A stretch of 64,000 nucleotides of DNA, from NCBI RefSeq assembly GCF_900109685.1, contig NZ_FOBB01000007.1, forward strand, positions 248,001 to 312,000, written 5' to 3'. Position numbers and translations under genes: made by a program. The notes under the pieces are model-generated. The model ran no database searches. It was not told the origin of the DNA and saw only the letters and a program-made list of their open reading frames with translations. Shown here piece by piece: positions 8,375 through 16,290 of the stretch; within the stretch, counting starts at the first letter, position 1; each line of letters starts with the position of its first letter. Source of the stretch: Chitinophaga rupis. Its GTDB lineage: Bacteria > Bacteroidota > Bacteroidia > Chitinophagales > Chitinophagaceae.

Positions 8375-10504
8375 ATGTTTAAAGATAATACAAGCGTTCC
8401 AACTTTAAAAACCCCTGCCAATGGGCAGGAGCGCTCCGGCAACCAGGAAGCTTTATTATTGAAGGCCTACCGGTTAATGCGCCTGGCCCGCCACATGGCC
8501 GCCACTTATGAAGCTAACCGCTCCACCTGCAAGTATGTACACTCCACCTCTGGCGGCCACGAAGCCATACAAATAGCCACCGGCCTGCAATTGCAGCCAT
8601 GGGACTATGTTAGTCCCTATTACCGCGACGATAGCCTGCTGCTGGCTATGGATTTCTCCCCTGAGGAGCTTATGATGCAATTGCTGGCAAAAGCAGATGA
8701 TCCTTTTTCAGCCGGCCGCTCTTATTACTGCCATCCCAGCAGCCGGCGGGATGACCGGCCGCTCATCCCTCACCAGAGCAGCGCCACCGGTATGCAGGTA
8801 ATACCCGCCACCGGTATGGCCCAGGGCATTAGCTACCTGGAAAAAACAAACTCCGGTAAATTACGTAAAGGCCCGGACGGTGAGCTGCCCGTTGTATTGT
8901 GCTCTTTAGGCGATGGCAGCGTAACAGAGGGAGAGGTAAGCGAAGCCTGGCAATGCGCTGTATTATGGCAGCTGCCCATTATTTACCTGGTACAGGATAA
9001 TGAATGGGGCATTTCTGCCACCGCAGCGGAAACCCGTGTAATGGATGCATATGAATATGCCGCCGGGTTCAAAGGATTGGAGCGCATGCGTATAGATGGC
9101 AGCGATTTTGAAAAAAGTTACCAGGGCATGGAAGCCGCCATTCATTATGTACGCACAGAAAGAAAACCTATACTGGTGCAGGCCAGCGTGCCTTTGCTGG
9201 GCCACCATACCTCCGGCGTACGCAAAGAATGGTACAGATCGGCAGAGGACCTGGCTGCCCATGACCGCCGCGATCCTTTGCCTCAATTGCGGCAGCTGCT
9301 GCTGGAAAAAGGTATTAAAGAAACCACGCTGGCTGCCATTGATGATGAAACAGCACATACTATTGCCGCTGCTTTTGAAATAGCCGTGGAAGCTGCAGCA
9401 CCGGACCCGCAAACCGTGCAGGAGCATGTGTTTGCACCTGCTGCCGTAACAACGGAAACAGGCACACGTACTCCTGCAAATGGCAGCAAGGTGGTGATGG
9501 TAGATGCCGCTCTGCATGCAGTGGAAGAAATATTACAGCAATACCCCGAAGCTATTTTTTACGGACAGGATGTAGGGCGCCGCCTGGGAGGCGTGTTTCG
9601 TGAAGCGGCTACCCTGGCGGAAAAGTTTGGAGATCACCGTGTGTATAACACGGCCATACAGGAAGCCTATATTATTGGCGCTACAGCAGGGCTTTCAGCA
9701 GTAGGGGTAAAGCCTGTTGTGGAAGTGCAGTTTGCTGATTATATCTATCCTGGTTTTAACCAGCTGGTTACTGAAATATCCAAATCCTGTTATTTAAGCG
9801 CCGGTAAGTTCCCCGTGCAAACATTGATCCGCGTACCTATTGGCGCCTATGGCGGCGGTGGGCCTTACCATTCCGGCAGTATAGAAACCACTTTGCTGAG
9901 CATTAAAGGTATTAAAGTGGTGTACCCCTCCAATGGCGCCGATATGAAAGGCCTCATGAAAGCAGCCTTCCTGGACCCTAACCCCGTAGTAATGCTGGAA
10001 CATAAGGGGCTGTACTGGAGCAAGGTGCCCGGTACCCAGGATGCTATGACCATAGAGCCGGATAAGGATTATATGATACCGCTGGGCAAAGGCAGGGTCG
10101 CATTACAGGCCCACCCTAAAGATGTGCAGCAGGGCAGCAGCCTTTGCATTATCACTTACGGCATGGGTGTTTATTGGGCACAAGCCGCTGCCAAAGCATT
10201 TCCCGGTAACGTTGAGATTATTGACCTGCGCACCTTATACCCGCTGGATGAAGCCCTGGTATTTGACACCGTAAATAAACATGGGAAATGCCTGGTGCTT
10301 ACGGAAGAACAATTAAATAACTCTTTTGCGCAGGCGCTGGCCGCCCGCATACAGCAAAACTGTTTTCGTAAGCTGGATGCGCCGGTGTTTACGCTGGGCG
10401 CACTTAACCTGCCGGCTATTCCCATTAATACAACGCTGGAAAGCGCTATGCTGCCTACACCGGAAAAGGTGGAAGCCGCTATCCGGGAGCTGCTGGCCTA
10501 TTGA
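8375..10504 (+). CDS. 2-oxoacid dehydrogenase E1, alpha and beta subunits fused
   Basis: This is a thiamine-diphosphate-dependent E1 of the branched-chain/pyruvate dehydrogenase type. It decarboxylates a 2-oxoacid and passes the acyl group to a lipoyl E2. Residues 1 to about 340 form the alpha part, with the ThDP motif from GDGSVTEGEVSEAWQ to 'QDNEWGIS'. Residues from about 370 form the beta part, with 'YGQDVGRRLGGVF', 'EVQFADYIYPGFNQ', 'PIGAYGGGGPYHS' and 'ITYGMGVYWAQAAA'. The 709-residue fusion is common in Bacteroidetes. No E2 or E3 gene is nearby. It is divergent from the MarR gene and its last 7 bases overlap the end of the opposing transporter gene. Confidence 0.9.
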   Translation: MFKDNTSVPTLKTPANGQERSGNQEALLLKAYRLMRLARHMAATYEANRSTCKYVHSTSGGHEAIQIATGLQLQPWDYVSPYYRDDSLLLAMDFSPEELMMQLLAKADDPFSAGRSYYCHPSSRRDDRPLIPHQSSATGMQVIPATGMAQGISYLEKTNSGKLRKGPDGELPVVLCSLGDGSVTEGEVSEAWQCAVLWQLPIIYLVQDNEWGISATAAETRVMDAYEYAAGFKGLERMRIDGSDFEKSYQGMEAAIHYVRTERKPILVQASVPLLGHHTSGVRKEWYRSAEDLAAHDRRDPLPQLRQLLLEKGIKETTLAAIDDETAHTIAAAFEIAVEAAAPDPQTVQEHVFAPAAVTTETGTRTPANGSKVVMVDAALHAVEEILQQYPEAIFYGQDVGRRLGGVFREAATLAEKFGDHRVYNTAIQEAYIIGATAGLSAVGVKPVVEVQFADYIYPGFNQLVTEISKSCYLSAGKFPVQTLIRVPIGAYGGGGPYHSGSIETTLLSIKGIKVVYPSNGADMKGLMKAAFLDPNPVVMLEHKGLYWSKVPGTQDAMTIEPDKDYMIPLGKGRVALQAHPKDVQQGSSLCIITYGMGVYWAQAAAKAFPGNVEIIDLRTLYPLDEALVFDTVNKHGKCLVLTEEQLNNSFAQALAARIQQNCFRKLDAPVFTLGALNLPAIPINTTLESAMLPTPEKVEAAIRELLAY

Positions 10505-11379
10505 GCTTTACGGGTAAATTTTTCTCTTTGTGCCAGGTACAGGCCGCCTATCACCAATGCTGTACCAGCAAAGGTATAAGCAGTAATAGGTTCATGTAAT
10601 AACAGGGAAGAATATATGAAACCGAAAATGGGACACAGGAATAACCAGAAAGAAGCTTTTACCGCATCCTGCTTCACCAGGTAAAACCATAGCTGTAAGG
10701 CAATAATAGATACCGGTACAATCAGCCAGAATACAGATGCCCAGAAGGTGAGCGTTAAACGGGTAGTGCTGAAATGTGCCGCAAAACCGGTAAATGGTAA
10801 TAATAGTAAGCCACCCAGCAATACCTGCCACCCGTTAATTACAATGTTGGGCAGCTTCCATTGTACCCGGCTATAGTACACCGTAGCAACCGATACCGAT
10901 ACCATTCCAAACAGCAAAATAGCTAAACCGTCAAGGGAGGCATGACTGTCCTGCAGCAGAGGGTACGTGGCCAGGCCCACGCCGGCTAATCCCAGGATAA
11001 CGCCTATGATCTCGTACCAGCGCAGCTTTCTTTTTACCCAGATAGCGGAAATGAGCATAATGAAAAGCGGGCTGGTAGCGGTAGACAGGCTGCCAATGCC
11101 AGCAGATACCTTTTTCATAGACAATACAAAACAACCCAGGTAAATAGTGGTGTTCATGAGGGCAAAAATGATCAGATGGCCCCATTCGGCTCCTTTCGGT
11201 AAGGCATATTGTTTATCTCTGCGCAATACATACACATAGCATAACATAAGCAGGCCGGCTACCAGAAAACGTACGTTTGCCAATATCAGCGGATCTGCAT
11301 CCCGGATACCAAATTTGGTAGCCACTGCAGCAGAAGCCCATAACATAGCAAAAAGAAAACCGGCAGAAAGTTGACGCAT
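10498..11379 (-). CDS. DMT superfamily (EamA) transporter
   Basis: This is a ten-helix drug/metabolite exporter with two EamA repeats, beginning 'MRQLSAGFLFAMLWASAAVATKFG'. I start it at the ATG at 11379 (293 residues). The frame extends to a TTG at 11406, but that stretch is an AT-rich repeat-like spacer that includes AATTACGAATT. The gene follows the NRAMP-like gene by only about 27 bases, so it probably ends the pxp operon. An amino-acid or metabolite efflux role is plausible for the family; the substrate is unknown. Its 3' end overlaps the E1 gene by 7 bases. Confidence 0.82.
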   Translation of the reverse strand: MRQLSAGFLFAMLWASAAVATKFGIRDADPLILANVRFLVAGLLMLCYVYVLRRDKQYALPKGAEWGHLIIFALMNTTIYLGCFVLSMKKVSAGIGSLSTATSPLFIMLISAIWVKRKLRWYEIIGVILGLAGVGLATYPLLQDSHASLDGLAILLFGMVSVSVATVYYSRVQWKLPNIVINGWQVLLGGLLLLPFTGFAAHFSTTRLTLTFWASVFWLIVPVSIIALQLWFYLVKQDAVKASFWLFLCPIFGFIYSSLLLHEPITAYTFAGTALVIGGLYLAQREKFTRKAQ

Positions 11380-11406
11380 AAAATTGCGAAAATTACGAAT
11401 TGTCAA

Positions 11407-12585
11407 TTAAAACCCCAGCCATTTCCAGATAGTAACTCCACTCAGCCACCCCATCACCACTACCACCAGCCAACCCGCCGCCTGCATCCATACCGGATGG
11501 CGATAACCGTTCATTAAGCGTTTGCGGGTAGCGGCCAGCAATACCACGGCCAGGGCTACCGGCAATATCAGCCCGTTGAGCGCGCCAGCCATGATCAACA
11601 GTTTTACCGGCTGCCCTACCAGGATAAATACCAGCGTAGAGAATACAATGAAAAAGGAAATGAACCAGCGTTCATTTAAAGCAATAAAAGGATGGAATGT
11701 TTTTAAGAAGGAAACAGAGGTATAGGCAGCGCCCACCACAGAAGTAATAGCTGCGCTCCACATTACAATACCAAAAAAACGGTACCCCACCTCACCGGCT
11801 GCAAACCGGAAAACGGATGCCGGCGGGTTGCTGCTGTCCAGCAAAGCGCCTTGTGTTACAACACCTAAAGCAGCCAGGAATAACAAGGTGCGCATAACGC
11901 CCGTGATCACAATACCACTCACCGCGCTTTTATTCACATACCGTACATGCGAAGGACCGCTAATGCCCGCATCCAGCAGGCGGTGGGCGCCGGCAAAGCT
12001 GATGTAACCACCAACCGTACCACCCACCAGCGTAACAATAGTTTTAGTATCAATTACAGACGGCCATATGCTTTGCTGCAAAGCGGCGCCCAGGGGCGGA
12101 TGGGAGCTTACCGCTACATACAATGTTAACAGTACCATTAAAATACCCAGCCACCGCGCAAAATGATCCAGGGCTTTGCCGGCTTCCTTTAACCAGAAAA
12201 CAAACAGGGCTATGCCGCCGCTCAGCAGCGCGCCATAAGTAGTATCCAGGCCGCTTAATACCTGCATACCCATGCCGCAGCCGGCAATATTGCCAATGTT
12301 AAAAGCCAGCCCGCCCAATACGATCAGCGCAGCCAGGAAATAGCCCAGGCCGGGTAACAGCTCATTGGCCAGGTCCTGCGCACGTTTATCCGTTACCGTA
12401 AGTATGCGCCACATGTTTAATTGTGCGCCAATATCCAGCAGTACGGATATAAGGATTACAAAGCCAAAGGCCGCTGCCAGCTGCTGGGTGAATACGGTGG
12501 TTTGCGTTAAAAAGCCGGGGCCAATGGCGGAGGTAGCCATCAGGAAAGCGGCGCCCAGCAGGGCGGAAGATCGTTGTTTGCTCAA
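11407..12585 (-). CDS. NRAMP-like transporter of the YcsG type
   Basis: This 392-residue integral membrane protein has about eleven hydrophobic segments and belongs to the NRAMP-related branch typified by Bacillus YcsG, which sits beside the same 5-oxoprolinase genes. The first helix reads 'SAIGPGFLTQTT', so the canonical metal-binding DPGN motif is absent. This argues against a standard Mn/Fe transporter. The start is a TTG at 12585 whose TTGA overlaps the pxpA stop, giving translational coupling. The N-terminus 'SALLGAAFLMATS' supports this start over the ATG at 12540. Import of 5-oxoproline or a relative is inference from context. Confidence 0.8.
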   Translation of the reverse strand: MSKQRSSALLGAAFLMATSAIGPGFLTQTTVFTQQLAAAFGFVILISVLLDIGAQLNMWRILTVTDKRAQDLANELLPGLGYFLAALIVLGGLAFNIGNIAGCGMGMQVLSGLDTTYGALLSGGIALFVFWLKEAGKALDHFARWLGILMVLLTLYVAVSSHPPLGAALQQSIWPSVIDTKTIVTLVGGTVGGYISFAGAHRLLDAGISGPSHVRYVNKSAVSGIVITGVMRTLLFLAALGVVTQGALLDSSNPPASVFRFAAGEVGYRFFGIVMWSAAITSVVGAAYTSVSFLKTFHPFIALNERWFISFFIVFSTLVFILVGQPVKLLIMAGALNGLILPVALAVVLLAATRKRLMNGYRHPVWMQAAGWLVVVVMGWLSGVTIWKWLGF

Positions 12586-13322
12586 GGATGGCGGATGGTT
12601 AAGTGGTGATCATGTAAGGCAGCATGCACGGCACGGGCAAATGCAACAGCATGTGCGCCATCGCCATGAATGCAGATGGTATCTGCAGTCAGCGGTATCG
12701 TATGCCCGTTAACGGTAGTCACTTTTTGCTGGTTTACCATTTGCAGCACCTGTTGTATGGCCTGTTCCTCACTGTCTATAAGGGCGTTGGCCTGGCTGCG
12801 GGGTGTCAGGGAGCCATCATCCTGGTAGGTGCGGTCTGCAAATACTTCGCTGGCGGTTTTAAGTCCGGCCGCTTTTGCAGCCGTTATCAGCTGGCTGTTG
12901 CTTAACCCGAATAGGCAAAGTTTTTTATCTACATCATGTATGGCTCTGGCTATGATACGGGCCATGTTAGCGTCTTTGGCGGCCATATTATACAGGGCGC
13001 CATGTGGTTTTACATGTACCAGCGGCGCATGCAGGGACCGGCATATTACCTGCAGGGCATATACCTGGGTGGTAACCAGGTCATACAAAGCATTATCTGT
13101 TAAGTGCTGTTCTGTTCTGCCAAAGTTTTCCTTATCGGCAAAACCAGGATGTGCGCCAATAGCTACTTTATGCTGTACTGCCAGGGTAGCGGTATGCAGC
13201 ATGGTATCCTTGTTGCCGGCATGGTAGCCGCAGGCAATATTAGCGCTGCTGATAAAGGGCATAATAGCGCTGTCAGTATCCAGCCCTTCACCCATGTCGC
13301 AGTTCAGATCAATGTAAGCCAT
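12582..13322 (-). CDS. pxpA: 5-oxoprolinase subunit PxpA (LamB/YcsF family)
   Basis: PxpA works with PxpB and PxpC in ATP-dependent opening of 5-oxoproline (pyroglutamate) to glutamate, repairing a spontaneous glutamine/glutamate damage product. The 246 residues carry the family signature 'DLNCDMGEGLDTD', 'SANIACGYHAGNKDTM', 'IGAHPGFADKENFGR' and 'CIHGDGAHAV'. It overlaps the end of pxpC by 14 bases and overlaps the transporter start by 4. The complete set pxpB-pxpC-pxpA is present and contiguous. Confidence 0.95.
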   Translation of the reverse strand: MAYIDLNCDMGEGLDTDSAIMPFISSANIACGYHAGNKDTMLHTATLAVQHKVAIGAHPGFADKENFGRTEQHLTDNALYDLVTTQVYALQVICRSLHAPLVHVKPHGALYNMAAKDANMARIIARAIHDVDKKLCLFGLSNSQLITAAKAAGLKTASEVFADRTYQDDGSLTPRSQANALIDSEEQAIQQVLQMVNQQKVTTVNGHTIPLTADTICIHGDGAHAVAFARAVHAALHDHHLTIRHP

Positions 13323-14310
13323 AAAGAGAAAGCCATTCTTCTAACCGTAATTTACAGGCATTTTGCAGCAATTGCAAACGCTGGTCCTGCAGCACTAAAA
13401 GGTCTTCCGCTTCCTGTTGTGTAACCAGGCTAAAGTGCAGGTGCTGGTGCGGTTTCAGCTGTGCCAGGGATGGCTGGTCGGCAGTAATTACATGTGCTAT
13501 ACGCGGGTAGCCCCCGGTGGTTTGATGGTCGGCCATTAATATGATCAGCTGTCCGTTGGGTAACAATTGTATGGTACCCCTGGTAACACCGGCCGACAGT
13601 TGTTCTGTTTTTACCGCCGTTTTCAGGGAAGGCCCCTGCAGGCGAAAGCCCATCCGGTCACTTTGCGCAGCTATAGAAAAAGCCGTGCTGGTAAATTGTT
13701 CCTTTGCATGTGCATCCAGCAGGGTAAAACCGTTGCCATTGGTAATGCGTATATGATCGCCGGTAGTGTACAGGTCGCGCACGCCTATCATCCAGGGCAG
13801 CTCACGGGCCAGGTGCTGCTGTAATAGCTTGTTATACGGGGTAACCTGCCGCATAGGCAGCACATCATTTTTTTGCAGGCACCTGCCCTGGAAGCCGCCG
13901 GCGCCTGCTTTCAGATGGGTGCTGTAGCTTCCCAGCCAGGGCGTTAAGGCCAGGCCATGGCGTATAGCCATGTAGGTACAGGCACCGCTAACCGGTTTGG
14001 TAAAATGTAATACGGCCTGCCGGGTCATAAGCACAGGTTTATTAATAGGCACCGGCTGTTCGTTTACCATAGCGCCCAGGTCCGCACCGGACAAGGCTAT
14101 CATGGCAAAATCTTCAAACAACAATGCCGCAGCAGGAAAGTGCATTTCTATCACCGCTTCATCAGGTGCATTGCCCACCAGGCTGTTAGCTACGTACATG
14201 GCTACACGGTCCATTACCCCGGTGGGGTTAATGCCCAGGTGCTGGTAACCGGTTCGTCCTGTATCCTGCACGGTATCCAGCAGGCCGGGTTGTAGTACGC
14301 GTATGCTCAT
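13309..14310 (-). CDS. pxpC: 5-oxoprolinase subunit PxpC (KipA, biotin-dependent carboxyltransferase-like)
   Basis: PxpC has the carboxyltransferase-like cyclophilin fold also seen in KipA and in urea amidolyase. The 333-residue protein opens with the family block 'VLQPGLLDTVQDTGRTGYQH' and continues 'GINPTGVMDRVAM'; the C-terminal 'DHQTTGGYPRIAHVI' is also diagnostic. It starts 18 bases after pxpB and overlaps pxpA by 14 bases, as expected for subunits made in fixed ratio. Confidence 0.95.
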   Translation of the reverse strand: MSIRVLQPGLLDTVQDTGRTGYQHLGINPTGVMDRVAMYVANSLVGNAPDEAVIEMHFPAAALLFEDFAMIALSGADLGAMVNEQPVPINKPVLMTRQAVLHFTKPVSGACTYMAIRHGLALTPWLGSYSTHLKAGAGGFQGRCLQKNDVLPMRQVTPYNKLLQQHLARELPWMIGVRDLYTTGDHIRITNGNGFTLLDAHAKEQFTSTAFSIAAQSDRMGFRLQGPSLKTAVKTEQLSAGVTRGTIQLLPNGQLIILMADHQTTGGYPRIAHVITADQPSLAQLKPHQHLHFSLVTQQEAEDLLVLQDQRLQLLQNACKLRLEEWLSLYGLH

Positions 14311-14328
14311 AGCATTTATTTAAATGAT

Positions 14329-15042
14329 TTATGCATGCTGTATGCTTAGCTGTTGAAACTCTTCCAGGGAAATGGGCACAAATTGTACCTGGTCGCCGGG
14401 CCTGCAATAACAGGGGTCGTCCAGCGCAGCATCAAACAGGCGTATGGGTGTTTGGCCGATAATATTCCACCCGCCGGGGGAAGCCAGCGGGTAAATACCT
14501 GTTTGCTCACCCGCAATGCCCACACTGCCGGCAGCTACCTGCAGGCGTGGTTGCTTTAAGCGGGGCGTGGCCAGGGTGTTATGCACTTTGCCCATATAAG
14601 GAAAGCCGGGTAAAAAGCCCAGCATATATACCGTGTAGGTGGCGGCTGTATGCAGGGTTATAATATCATTGGTGCTTATATTTTTTTGTTTAGCCATTTC
14701 CGTTATATCAGGCCCCAGCGAAGGGTGGTAACATACGGGTATTTGCAGGTGGCGGAGCGGAGGAGTGGTAACAGTGATGGTTTGCTGCAAAGTGGTGGTC
14801 AGCAGATCTTTGAGCCATGTAAAGGCCGGGCGTTTGGCTTCCTGTCTTACCTGTACAGCATCGTACAACACGGAAAGGGAAGCGTAAGCCGGTATCAGGT
14901 CTGTAACATATGGCAGCTGCAGGGATTGCAGGTGGTGGAATGCCTGCATTACCTGTGTATGCACAGGTAATGTGATCTCTTGTTCCCACTCAATTATCAA
15001 TGCGCTATCGCCCAGCGGAGTTATGCTAAAGGTTGTGTTCAT
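14329..15042 (-). CDS. pxpB: 5-oxoprolinase subunit PxpB (KipI family)
   Basis: PxpB (KipI/YbgJ) is the partner of PxpC. The 237 residues carry 'MLGFLPGFPYMG', 'VAAGSVGIAGEQTGIYPLAS' and 'PGGWNIIGQTPIRLFD', the classic KipI blocks. Its ATG overlaps the TGA of the upstream PepSY gene in an ATGA (15039-15042), so translation is likely coupled to an iron/siderophore-type gene pair, an unusual neighbour for this enzyme. Confidence 0.95.
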   Translation of the reverse strand: MNTTFSITPLGDSALIIEWEQEITLPVHTQVMQAFHHLQSLQLPYVTDLIPAYASLSVLYDAVQVRQEAKRPAFTWLKDLLTTTLQQTITVTTPPLRHLQIPVCYHPSLGPDITEMAKQKNISTNDIITLHTAATYTVYMLGFLPGFPYMGKVHNTLATPRLKQPRLQVAAGSVGIAGEQTGIYPLASPGGWNIIGQTPIRLFDAALDDPCYCRPGDQVQFVPISLEEFQQLSIQHA

Positions 15043-16211
15043 GATATCCCTGCCGGGGAAGATACGGAATCTTTCCGGAGCAGTGGAACATCGTCCGGCA
15101 GCTTGTTTTTGCCGGCTTTGGAAGGTTGCTTTTTCTTTTTACGGTTCAGCCATATGCATAAACCGGTTATAGGCAGGGAAGCCGCCACCAGTGCCGCTAT
15201 CAGGGCAATGATCTTGGTAGGCCAGCCCAGCAGGCTGCCGGTATGAATGGGGTACACCAGCCTCCGGGCTTTCATGCCGCGGCTTTCCGTTTCGTAAGGG
15301 CGCACTTTTACCAGCTTGCCACTGCCTTTCTCAAAATAAGCAAAGCTGGTAATGTTGCTCACAGCAGCATCCGTATTCTGCCGGCTTACTGTGATGGCCT
15401 CATCTTTCTTTTCAGAAAAGCGGATCTTAATGGGGCCATGGTAGGCAAACAAACTATCGGTAGTAGCTAATACCTGGTCCAGGTAAGCAGTATGCATAAC
15501 CTTTGCAGGCGTAACCTTAGGGGCGGTCATTTTTTTATAGGGCTTGCCATCAAAGGTGAGGAAAATGAGGTTATTCACCCATTCATAGCTCCAGGTAAGG
15601 CCCATCAGCGCAATGGTGAAAATAACAATGTGTACATAAAAGCCCAGTACGGCATGCAGGTCCCAGTTCAGGCGTTTCCAGGATGCGTCCCATTTCACCT
15701 GCATGCGTTGCCTGCGGGTATTACGTTTGGGCCACCACAATACCAGCCCGGTTAGCACCAGTATCAGGAAAATGGAGCAGGAAATGCCGGTGATCACTTT
15801 GCCCACGGCGCCCATACACAGATAGCGGTGCAGCTGCAGTACTACATAGAAAAAACGCCGTTGTTCCTTCACCGCTTCAACAATGGTACCGGTGTATTGG
15901 TTCACCGCTACATCCAGCACATCAGTTTTGCTTTTGCGCAGGGCAAAGATCATGCTGCGGCTGGCCTCCTGTTCTATATTAATATCATAGAGCTTATAAC
16001 CGGGGTATTGCGCCTGTACGGTTTTAGCCAGCGCATCTACAGACAGAGGGCGGGCGCCGGCAGGAGCCGTTACGTAAAAGAAAGAAGGATGGAAAAGCGG
16101 GTCCAGCTCATCTTCAAAAACCAGTAAACTGCCTGTTAATGCCACTATCAGCACCACTAACCCGGAGGAAATACCCAGCCATAAATGTAACCAGCCTATT
16201 ATTTTTTTCAC
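15039..16211 (-). CDS. PepSY-associated transmembrane protein (putative siderophore reductase)
   Basis: This is a PepSY_TM family inner-membrane protein of 390 residues with four clear hydrophobic segments (about 10-35, 135-160, 187-209, 335-360) and two periplasmic PepSY-like stretches. Members next to TonB receptors are thought to reduce imported ferric siderophores. 'LHLWLGISSGLVVLIVALTG' is the usual first helix. It follows the TonB receptor by 79 bases that contain a hairpin, and its stop overlaps the pxpB start. The reductase role is family-based inference. Confidence 0.85.
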   Translation of the reverse strand: MKKIIGWLHLWLGISSGLVVLIVALTGSLLVFEDELDPLFHPSFFYVTAPAGARPLSVDALAKTVQAQYPGYKLYDINIEQEASRSMIFALRKSKTDVLDVAVNQYTGTIVEAVKEQRRFFYVVLQLHRYLCMGAVGKVITGISCSIFLILVLTGLVLWWPKRNTRRQRMQVKWDASWKRLNWDLHAVLGFYVHIVIFTIALMGLTWSYEWVNNLIFLTFDGKPYKKMTAPKVTPAKVMHTAYLDQVLATTDSLFAYHGPIKIRFSEKKDEAITVSRQNTDAAVSNITSFAYFEKGSGKLVKVRPYETESRGMKARRLVYPIHTGSLLGWPTKIIALIAALVAASLPITGLCIWLNRKKKKQPSKAGKNKLPDDVPLLRKDSVSSPAGIS

Positions 16212-16231
16212 GTGTTAATGATTTAAAATGC

Positions 16232-16287
16232 GCTAAATGCTTAACGCTGCCTGCATTTTGCGTTAAGCGTTTAGCATTCAGCATTCC
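16232..16287 (-). repeat. Heptamer-built hairpin between TonB receptor and PepSY genes
   Basis: The arms at 16232-16247 and 16260-16275 pair over 16 positions with one G-T wobble. From 16260 the sequence runs in 7-base units (GCGTTAA, GCGTTTA, GCATTCA, GCATTCC). On the leftward transcript it lies just after the receptor stop, so it could be a partial terminator or a processing stem that lowers expression of the downstream genes. Confidence 0.65.
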
Positions 16288-16290
16288 GCC

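Noticed and set aside
11380..11406. TTG start of the DMT transporter
   Set aside because: The stretch is an AT-rich repeat-like spacer; the ATG at 11379 begins the first helix.
11407..12585. Manganese/iron transporter MntH
   Set aside because: The DPGN motif is absent and the gene lies in a 5-oxoprolinase operon; the YcsG branch fits better.
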